A DNA stretch of 64,000 nt from Chloroflexota bacterium (GTDB lineage Bacteria > Chloroflexota > Anaerolineae > Anaerolineales > Anaerolineaceae), in assembly GCA_029561345.1 (NCBI GenBank), contig JAKQJC010000057.1, forward strand, positions 1 through 64,000, written 5' to 3'. The notes beneath the pieces were generated by a model. The model searched no databases, was not told the DNA's origin, and saw only the letters and a list, made by a program, of their open reading frames with translations. The translations under genes and the position numbers were made by a program. Positions 58,144 to 64,000 of the stretch are shown here, piece by piece. Position 1 is the first letter of the stretch. The number at the start of each line of letters is the position of its first letter.

Positions 58144-60858
58144 TTATTTCCGTTTTTTACCAGCTTCTGGTTTGTGCCGCCCGCGCATTTGCCGCCGGAT
58201 GGCATCCATCAACTGGTTCAGGTTCTTCTCCAAATTATACCGTCTCTCTTTGCGCGCCGACGCCGCCAGAGCACTGATAAACATCATCAAATCATCATCC
58301 AGCCAATCCTGATGCACTACCAGGGTAGCGGATACATTGGGGGATTCAATAATCCTCTGGAAGCGTTCCTCTGCCGAGGGAAGATCCTTGCGCGTTGGTG
58401 ATAAAGATCTGGCTGTGTTCGTCAGAAGAGTCTGCAAAACCTCAATCACCTGCTCGGCAAAATACTCGCAGCGGAACCGGTCTGAGGCCGGCCCGGCCAG
58501 AAAAGCTGAAATACGTTCCAGATAGGCACTGTAATCCGCATCGCTCATCCCCACCATAAAGGCATACAGCTCACCCAGCGAAGCAAATTGACGCCGATCC
58601 ACAAAGCAGTCCGCCGGAATCACATCCGTCACATTGGGCGCGCCCCAATAAACCGGCACACAGCCGGCTTTAAGGCAGTCGAACAGTTTTTCGGTGATAT
58701 ATCCCGGATAAGCAAAGGTGTTTTCATAGCAGATGGCAAAGCGGTAGCGGGCCAGCGTTTCGGTCTTTCGTTTCAATGTTCCACTGTAACTGGGAAATGT
58801 CTGCTCATCCCAGTTATAGCCGTAAAGGTCGAAATCCTCCGGGTGATGAGCCTCAAACCAGCGGATGGCTGCCAGGCGGTGAGAATAAAGCTCCAACGGA
58901 TCGTCCAGCATTTTATTGCTGGCAATCAGGGTGCAAAGTTTTTCTTTCTGCGCCAGGGTCACAGATAAGCCGCGTGGCAAATCCTGCGCCTGATAAAAAT
59001 GAAGGTATTTTTGTCCATCCGCCCAATCGTTATTCCAGGTGAAAATACGCTGGTAGGCGGTGTGGCTCTCGCGTTTCCAATTCCCCGGCAGAATCATTTC
59101 TGTTTCATTCAGGAACAAAATGCAAGGTTTGCCGCTGCCCAGCGCCTGCTTCACCCATTCGTGGTTTTCATCCGGCCTGTCCAAAAAAATGAAAGCATCG
59201 GCCTGCTCAACCTGCGGCAGCAAATCCAATGAAAGCAAAGCCAGCCCTCTTTCCAGTCCCATTTTGGCCAGCACGTTCATGGGCTTCAGCAAATCGTCGC
59301 CCAACCCCAGGCTGGCGAAAGCCATCAACTGGTTGTTAGGATTCAAATTTTCATAGGCATTCCACACCCCCACCACCCGCCGCGTGGGCGCAGGTAAAGG
59401 CCGGTTCACCGCCTCATCCGCCAGGCCCGGCGCCGCCTTACGCCCCTGCTCCACAGCCAGGCCCAGCGTGGCGCGGTCCCCCATCTGCCAGGCAGCGCGG
59501 GCCAGCTCCAGCCAGCCATCTGGCGGCATCTGGTTGGCGCGAGCCAGTTTCATCCAGCAGCCCCGCGCTTCTTCCGGCCGGCCGCCTGCCCTGCACAGGC
59601 GCGCCAGGCCCGCCAGGGCTTCGCCGTCCTGCGGCAGGCGCAGCAGTGCCTCGCGCAGCGCCATTTCCGCTTCAATCTGATTTCCTGCTTTCAGGTGAGA
59701 CTCAGCCTGTGCTTTGAACACGCTGGCATGAATCACCAGATCAATTTTCTCCAGTTTGGGCTGGATAAATGAAGCATCCAGCCAACCGGCAAAATCTGCC
59801 AGCCCACCAAAAGTCCCCTCTGTGTGCAAACCAGGCTGCCCCTGGCTCCCCTTCTTGCGCACATCTTCCGCATATTCCTCTATCCGTTTCCGCGCGGTTT
59901 GCTCATTATCGCCGCTCTGCTGGCGCAGCGCCGCTGCCGCAGCTTCCATGCCCTCCTGCAAATCCGAATCGTTCTGCTCTGTTTCAATCAGCATTTCGAG
60001 GTGGCGCAGATAAAATCCCAACCGCAGGCTGCCTTCAACCCCGCTCAGCACGCGGTTGGCCAGCATCACCTTCAACCGCGTTTCTGCCAGGCCGTTGACC
60101 AGAGTATGCCCGCGCAAAGGGCTGCAGACGGGTTCGCCCATGGGCCATGTCAGTGTCTGGCGCCGGATCACCGGTTTATCTCTCCATTCACCCAGCACCA
60201 CCAGCGGCAAATCCAGATAGCAGGCTTCTGACGTATTGAAAAAACACCCCAACAGGCCGTTTTCCATGGCCGGCGGCAGGAAAATTCCTCCTTGAGCAGC
60301 CGCTGTGCGCCGCAGCAGGTCAAGCCGGCTCACCTGCCCAGAAGGCCAGTTGGCTGTTGGAAAGGAATCAGCTGCTTCAGGACCAATGCCCGTCTGAGAG
60401 GCCATGCTTAGCCCCCAGCGCCGCGCATCCATGCGCATCAACTGCGCTGAAGCATTCTTCACCAGGCTGCGCGTGCCGGCCATTTTGCCCTCTTCTGCCA
60501 TGAACAGCGGCGTGCCCATCACCAGCAGGTCCATTTCAGGGTGTTTGCGCCAGAGATCCTCCACCAGGGCAGCAGCATGCGGCACCAGGGCGTCGCCTGC
60601 TTCCAGAATCCATACCAGGCCGTCTTCCAATACCTTCAGGCTGCTGTTAAGCGCTTCGGCGGTGGTTTTTTCCATGTAATCCAGCTGCCGCACCTGCAGC
60701 CTGCCAGCCAGGTCATTTTCCGGCAGCAGGCCGCTTTCGGTGCACAGCAAGAAAATGTCCGGTAAATGGGTCTGAGCTGACAGAGTCTGCAGGGTGGCTT
60801 TCAGGCGTTTGGCTGCCTGGGGTCCAGGTCGAACAGTGATGAGAATATTCAGTTTCAT
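58144..60858 (-). CDS. Glycosyltransferase fusion: GT2-like + TPR + GT10 fucosyltransferase-like
   Basis: 904 residues. The N-terminus (MKLNILITVRPGPQ...; about 1-260) looks like a GT2-type A-fold. A helical part with TPR-like repeats covers about 390-480 (EALLRLPQDGEALAGLARLCRAGG). The C-terminal half ends with a GT10 signature: YRFAICYENTFAYPGYITEKLFDCLKAG split over about 720-750 and VPVYWGAPNV. GT10 enzymes are alpha-1,3/4-fucosyltransferases that use GDP-fucose. A protein with two transferases could add two sugars in turn. No membrane segment is present. GT2 identity is less certain than GT10. Confidence 0.75.
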   Translation of the reverse strand: MKLNILITVRPGPQAAKRLKATLQTLSAQTHLPDIFLLCTESGLLPENDLAGRLQVRQLDYMEKTTAEALNSSLKVLEDGLVWILEAGDALVPHAAALVEDLWRKHPEMDLLVMGTPLFMAEEGKMAGTRSLVKNASAQLMRMDARRWGLSMASQTGIGPEAADSFPTANWPSGQVSRLDLLRRTAAAQGGIFLPPAMENGLLGCFFNTSEACYLDLPLVVLGEWRDKPVIRRQTLTWPMGEPVCSPLRGHTLVNGLAETRLKVMLANRVLSGVEGSLRLGFYLRHLEMLIETEQNDSDLQEGMEAAAAALRQQSGDNEQTARKRIEEYAEDVRKKGSQGQPGLHTEGTFGGLADFAGWLDASFIQPKLEKIDLVIHASVFKAQAESHLKAGNQIEAEMALREALLRLPQDGEALAGLARLCRAGGRPEEARGCWMKLARANQMPPDGWLELARAAWQMGDRATLGLAVEQGRKAAPGLADEAVNRPLPAPTRRVVGVWNAYENLNPNNQLMAFASLGLGDDLLKPMNVLAKMGLERGLALLSLDLLPQVEQADAFIFLDRPDENHEWVKQALGSGKPCILFLNETEMILPGNWKRESHTAYQRIFTWNNDWADGQKYLHFYQAQDLPRGLSVTLAQKEKLCTLIASNKMLDDPLELYSHRLAAIRWFEAHHPEDFDLYGYNWDEQTFPSYSGTLKRKTETLARYRFAICYENTFAYPGYITEKLFDCLKAGCVPVYWGAPNVTDVIPADCFVDRRQFASLGELYAFMVGMSDADYSAYLERISAFLAGPASDRFRCEYFAEQVIEVLQTLLTNTARSLSPTRKDLPSAEERFQRIIESPNVSATLVVHQDWLDDDLMMFISALAASARKERRYNLEKNLNQLMDAIRRQMRGRHKPEAGKKRK

Positions 60859-60938
60859 GCGCCCTCGCTTGATCAGGTTGGATATTTGATTTTAGCATTT
60901 TCAAAAAGTTAAAGGTAGTCCATGCCGTTTAATTGAGG

Positions 60939-60944
60939 TAAAAT
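60939..60944 (+). promoter_or_regulatory. -10 box of the cupin operon, leaderless type
   Basis: TAAAAT six bases before the ATG at 60951, the same spacing as at two other genes here. No convincing -35 and no ribosome binding site. Confidence 0.5.
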
Positions 60945-60950
60945 TGAGCC

Positions 60951-61313
60951 ATGAACATTCAACGCACAACCCAAGTTCCCCCCATGCATTCAGACCACGG
61001 TGAAACCGTGCGCGAGCTGGTTGGCGCGGCCCGGCAGAACAGCCAGAGCCACAGCCTGGCTCACATCACCATCGAAGCAGGCGCTGCTTCCATCCGTCAT
61101 CACCACCTGACTGGCGAAGAAACCTTTTACATCCTCACTGGCAGCGCAAATATGATCATTGACGGCGTTTCACACCCCCTGCAACCCGGTGATGCCTGCC
61201 TCATCCTCCCCGGCCAGGTGCACCAGATGTGCAATGCCGGCGATACCCCGCTGACCTTTATGGCCGTTTGTGTGCCTGCCTGGACCCCCGGGGATTCTTA
61301 CCAGGACGCCTGA
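60951..61313 (+). CDS. Cupin-domain protein
   Basis: 120 residues with one cupin barrel. Metal-binding motif 1 is RHHHLTGEETFYILTG (His-x-His and Glu) and motif 2 is LPGQVHQMCN, both complete, so a bound metal is expected. Single-domain cupins can be dioxygenases, isomerases or sugar epimerases; the reaction is unknown here. It is the first gene of a three-gene operon in which the stop of each gene overlaps the start of the next. Confidence 0.85.
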   Translation: MNIQRTTQVPPMHSDHGETVRELVGAARQNSQSHSLAHITIEAGAASIRHHHLTGEETFYILTGSANMIIDGVSHPLQPGDACLILPGQVHQMCNAGDTPLTFMAVCVPAWTPGDSYQDA

Positions 61314-62110
61314 TGGACCTCGCCATTAATTTCTCTCATCCCACCGCCGAATTGCTCTCCAACCGGCAGGTGGATTTTGACTATTTTAAATGCCCCGATT
61401 GGCCCGACATGGTGGCTGAGGCACAGCGCCAGAAGCCGGTTTATGTGCATTTTCCCCTCTGCGCCGGTGATGATTCAGTGGGGAAAACCGACTGGAACCG
61501 GGTGGAACATTTTCTCTCCACCACCGCCACCCGTCATGTCAATATGCACATTGTCAGCCCGGAAGATTTGAACCCGGATGACCCGGCTGCCTGCGAGAAA
61601 GCGGTGGCCCAGGTGATCAAGGACGTGGAGGTGGTGGCCGCCCGTTTCGGAAAAGAAAAGGTCATCATTGAAAATTTCCCAATGAACCACACCCGCCCCT
61701 ACCTCAGGCCCGTCCTCGAACCGGATGCCATCCAGCATGTGGTGCGCGAAACCGGCTGCGGGTTCCTCTTCGACCTGGCTCATGCCCGCATCACCGCCCA
61801 CACCCTGCAGCGCAATGTGCGCGCCTATATCGAAGGACTGCCCATGCATAAAATGCAGGAGCTGCACCTCACCGGCATCATCTGGCACGAAGGCGTGCTC
61901 ACCGATCACCTGCCCATGCAGGATGAAGACTGGGCGCTGGTGGAATGGCTGCTGGATAACGTGAAAACCGGCCTCTGGCATGCACCCGGCTTTGTTTCAT
62001 TTGAATACGGCGGCGTGGGCGAGCCCTTTGCCTGGCGCAACGAAAAATCTGTGCTGGCCCGCCAGATTCCTCACCTGCGCCAGTATTTCCCTGCCAGCAC
62101 TGCAAAATGA
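61313..62110 (+). CDS. TIM-barrel protein (sugar-isomerase or DUF692-like)
   Basis: 265 residues from ATG 61313, which overlaps the cupin stop by one base. The sequence looks like a TIM barrel with metal-binding residues at strand ends: VYVHFPLCAGDD, HIVSPED, VIIENFPMNHTRP, FLFDLAHARITAHT and ELHLTGIIWHEG. The His, Glu and Asp pattern suits xylose-isomerase-like or DUF692-like (multinuclear iron) enzymes, but I cannot decide which. It lies between a cupin and a radical SAM enzyme, which suggests a small-molecule or peptide-modification pathway. Confidence 0.7.
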   Translation: MDLAINFSHPTAELLSNRQVDFDYFKCPDWPDMVAEAQRQKPVYVHFPLCAGDDSVGKTDWNRVEHFLSTTATRHVNMHIVSPEDLNPDDPAACEKAVAQVIKDVEVVAARFGKEKVIIENFPMNHTRPYLRPVLEPDAIQHVVRETGCGFLFDLAHARITAHTLQRNVRAYIEGLPMHKMQELHLTGIIWHEGVLTDHLPMQDEDWALVEWLLDNVKTGLWHAPGFVSFEYGGVGEPFAWRNEKSVLARQIPHLRQYFPASTAK

Positions 62111-63288
62111 TCCTTTCTGCGCCGCCGTTCCTGCTCAACCTCAAAAGCGCCTGTCTCACCATCAGCCAGGAGCTGCCGCAGGAAACGCGGGTCGCCAGTT
62201 TTGACCTGGCAGGCCGCCTTTGGACAGCCATGAGCGGCGGCGCAGCCTTCCGGCGCGGACTGGATGGTAAAATCATTGCCAAATGGGGGGCTGCCGAAAT
62301 CCGCCAGAGGCGCAGCCTGCCGCCGGATGACACCCAACAGCTGTTGCTTGAAACCAGCCAGATGGCCGCCAGCGCCCTGGCAGCCCTGCCGCCCTCTTCA
62401 GATTCGCTTTTGCGGCAGGTTCTGGAAGCCGCTGCCGCCTTCACCCCTGAAAGGGCCGCTGCTGATGCCGGGCAGTTCCGCCAGGTCTATTCCCCCATTG
62501 GCATCCTCCCCCCCGATCACTACACTGCTCTGGTGCTGCAGGCCGCCAGCGGCTGCCCATTTAACACATGTACCTTTTGCTCTTTCTACAAAAGCCGCCC
62601 CTTTCATGTCAAAACCCCGCCAGAACTGGCAGACCATATCCGCGCCGTCAAGAGCTATTTGGGACGCGGGCTCAGCCTGCGGCGCACCCTCTTCCTCGGC
62701 GATGCCAATGCCCTCTCCATTCCCATGCCGCAGCTCATGGCCCAGCTTGAGGTCATTCACCGGCACCTGGATGTGCCTGCTCTGGGCGGGCTCTATGCCT
62801 TCTGTGATGGCTTCAGCGGCGAGCAAAAATCCTATCAGGACTACGCCGCCCTGGTCCAGGCGGGTTTTCAGCGCACCTACATCGGCCTCGAAAGCGGCAG
62901 CCCTGACCTGATAAACCTGCTGCAAAAGCCGGGTACGCCCCAAGAAGCCATCCGCGCTGTGCGGCGCATGAAAGAAGGCGGCCTGGCAGTGGGCGTGATC
63001 ATCCTGCTGGGCGCCGGTGGGCAGGCCTACTCCCGGCGGCATGTGGCCGAAAGCATTGCCGCCCTCAACGCCATGCCCCTCGATCAGGACGATATCGTGT
63101 ATTTCTCAGAGCTGGTCGAAACAGAAGAAGGCCCCCCAACCGCCCGGAATGCCTTCAAATCTTCACTGCGCCCGCTCTCACCGGATGCCTGCCAGGAGCA
63201 GGCTCACCAGATCGAAGAGGGATTGGTTTTTACCGGCGGCAGCACCCCCCATATCAGCCGCTACGACATCCGCGATTTTATTTATTGA
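62107..63288 (+). CDS. Radical SAM enzyme with CX4CX2C cluster motif
   Basis: 393 residues, starting with an ATGA overlap. The 4Fe-4S motif CPFNTCTFC gives Cys150, Cys155 and Cys158, spacing CX4CX2C rather than the usual CX3CX2C; related clades with CxxN(K/R)CTFC share it. FLGDANALSIP, YIGLESGSPDLI and VGVIILLGAGG are typical strand-end motifs of the radical SAM barrel. Residues 1-125 precede the cluster and may form a separate domain. No SPASM-like C-terminal cysteine cluster is seen. The reaction is unknown; it acts with the cupin and TIM-barrel proteins of the same operon. Confidence 0.85.
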   Translation: MILSAPPFLLNLKSACLTISQELPQETRVASFDLAGRLWTAMSGGAAFRRGLDGKIIAKWGAAEIRQRRSLPPDDTQQLLLETSQMAASALAALPPSSDSLLRQVLEAAAAFTPERAAADAGQFRQVYSPIGILPPDHYTALVLQAASGCPFNTCTFCSFYKSRPFHVKTPPELADHIRAVKSYLGRGLSLRRTLFLGDANALSIPMPQLMAQLEVIHRHLDVPALGGLYAFCDGFSGEQKSYQDYAALVQAGFQRTYIGLESGSPDLINLLQKPGTPQEAIRAVRRMKEGGLAVGVIILLGAGGQAYSRRHVAESIAALNAMPLDQDDIVYFSELVETEEGPPTARNAFKSSLRPLSPDACQEQAHQIEEGLVFTGGSTPHISRYDIRDFIY

Positions 63289-63321
63289 CAAAGGCTAATT
63301 TTGCGCAAAACCATGTATAAT
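63285..63321 (+). promoter_or_regulatory. Upstream region of the GT4 gene with a palindrome
   Basis: TATAAT (63316-63321) is the likely -10. A TTGACA at 63285-63290 is 25 bases away, too far for a normal -35. The perfect 12-bp palindrome TTTTGCGCAAAA (63299-63310) lies between them and may be an operator. Confidence 0.45.
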
Positions 63322-63338
63322 ATGGGCGCCGGGAGAAA

Positions 63339-64000
63339 ATGAATTTGAAAATTGCCTATTTTATTCCATCAACTGGCATTTCAGGTGGCATTGCCGTTGT
63401 CTGTCAGCATGTGAACCGCCTTATGAAAAGGGGGCATCAGGTTTACCTGGTATCTCCTTTAAGAATCGGCTACCTTGATTGGTTCCCCGGTCAAAAAGCG
63501 CCCATCATCAATGCGGATGAATATCCTTCTGATATGGATATTCTGGTTGCAACAGGCTGGACAACAGCCTACGATATTGTTCACCTGCCGGCAAAAGAGA
63601 AATTCTACTTTGTGCAGTCCGATGAGACCCGTTTTTTCCCTGCGGGCAGCCTGGAACAGCAATTGGCAGCCGTGTCATACCTGATGGATTTTCATTACCT
63701 GACCGAAGCCCGTTGGATTCAGGATTGGTTATTGACCCATTTCGGCCATCAGGCTGATCTGGTGCCCAATGGGTTGGATGAAAATCTTTTTCACCCTGCC
63801 AGCCCTTTGGAACCCAAAGGGGAAAAACCGCGTATCTTGTTAGAAGGCTCCATCGCCCTGCCCTATAAAGGCATGGAGGAGGCATTTCAGGCAGTCATGG
63901 ACCTCGACGCTGAAATCTGGTGTGTCAGTTCAAATGGCAAACCGAAACCCGAATGGAGATGTGACCGTTTCTTTGACCATGTTCCCATGAGTAAAATGAA
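63339..64000 (+). CDS. GT4-type glycosyltransferase (cut by window end)
   Basis: The frame is open for 220 codons to the end of the window. The N-terminus MNLKIAYFIPSTGISGG is the strand and glycine loop of GT-B glycosyltransferases. WTTAYDIVHL, FVQSDETRFF and VPNGLDENLFHP (the usual 'PNGVD' loop) support GT4, and the C-terminal donor-binding half begins at LLEGSIALPYKGM. It would transfer a sugar from a nucleotide donor to a surface glycan. GGGAG precedes the ATG. It begins after the rSAM operon, with its own -10 box. Confidence 0.85.
   Translation, partial: MNLKIAYFIPSTGISGGIAVVCQHVNRLMKRGHQVYLVSPLRIGYLDWFPGQKAPIINADEYPSDMDILVATGWTTAYDIVHLPAKEKFYFVQSDETRFFPAGSLEQQLAAVSYLMDFHYLTEARWIQDWLLTHFGHQADLVPNGLDENLFHPASPLEPKGEKPRILLEGSIALPYKGMEEAFQAVMDLDAEIWCVSSNGKPKPEWRCDRFFDHVPMSKM

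Noticed and set aside
63285..63290. TTGACA as -35 of the GT4 gene
   Set aside because: It is 25 bases from the TATAAT, far beyond a functional spacer, and lies over the stop codon of the radical SAM gene.
1..64000. CRISPR arrays, tRNA/rRNA genes, insertion sequences, prophage or toxin-antitoxin genes
   Set aside because: Looked for by eye on both strands; no direct-repeat array, no conserved RNA gene and no transposase, integrase or phage product was seen. Short RNA genes could be missed without a covariance search.

Overview
The window looks like a chromosomal segment of a GC-rich bacterium, most likely Chloroflexota of the Anaerolineae type. This is an inference from several signs: a LexA with a Gram-positive type SOS box (GAAC-N4-GTTC), very large cyclase/STAND-ATPase/TPR and MalT-type LuxR regulators, Pro/Thr-rich lipoproteins, secreted proteins carrying a hydrophobic 'LP-x-hydrophobic' segment, a RecG with a long N-terminal extension, and several genes that appear to be transcribed without a leader. 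No rRNA, tRNA, CRISPR array, transposase or phage gene was found. Coding density is high and most genes sit in short operons closed by clear intrinsic terminators.

Layout. 1-1573: the tail of an unknown gene and an AI-2E/PerM-type exporter. 1683-8981: a carbohydrate block with two paralogous clan GH-A-like lipoproteins around a GH78 (alpha-L-rhamnosidase-like) enzyme and a GT-C-type membrane protein. 9060-10959: lexA with its SOS promoter, then a two-gene small membrane protein operon (HsmA-like) under a striking tandem palindromic operator. 11329-14823: a tightly overlapping five-gene operon (xpt, HIT-like, lone E1-beta, lipoyl/E3-binding/NeuD fusion, bactofilin), which I consider the best candidate for an undescribed system. 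14894-30133 (minus strand): a double class III cyclase/ATPase/TPR protein, two giant secreted FG-GAP proteins and a LuxR-type STAND regulator.

30267-40475: a PPOX-like flavoprotein, a GT-C-like membrane protein, a tiny Lys/Asp peptide gene with its own promoter and terminator, an SDR, a histidine kinase/response regulator pair followed by a four-copy GTNACC array and a ferric/AfuA-type ABC importer, then mgtC. 40641-44043: thioesterase, purB, glnA. 44148-46300 (minus): cation/proton antiporter, SH3b protein, coiled-coil protein. 46666-56503: non-RD Ser/Thr kinase and rpe, rpmB, Asp23, fakA-fakB-recG-coaD, a coiled-coil protein and an SGNH-like lipoprotein. 56564-60858 (minus): M1 peptidase and a GT2-TPR-GT10 fusion. 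60951-64000: a cupin / TIM-barrel / radical SAM operon and a GT4 glycosyltransferase cut by the window end.

How the parts fit: the housekeeping genes (purB, glnA, rpe, rpmB, fakAB, recG, coaD, xpt, lexA) are interspersed with surface and glycan functions. The glycosidases, GT-C proteins, GT10 fusion, GT4 enzyme and NeuD-type acyltransferase suggest a cell that builds and trims complex surface glycans and displays large adhesive beta-propeller proteins. All functional calls come from reading motifs; no database search was run.
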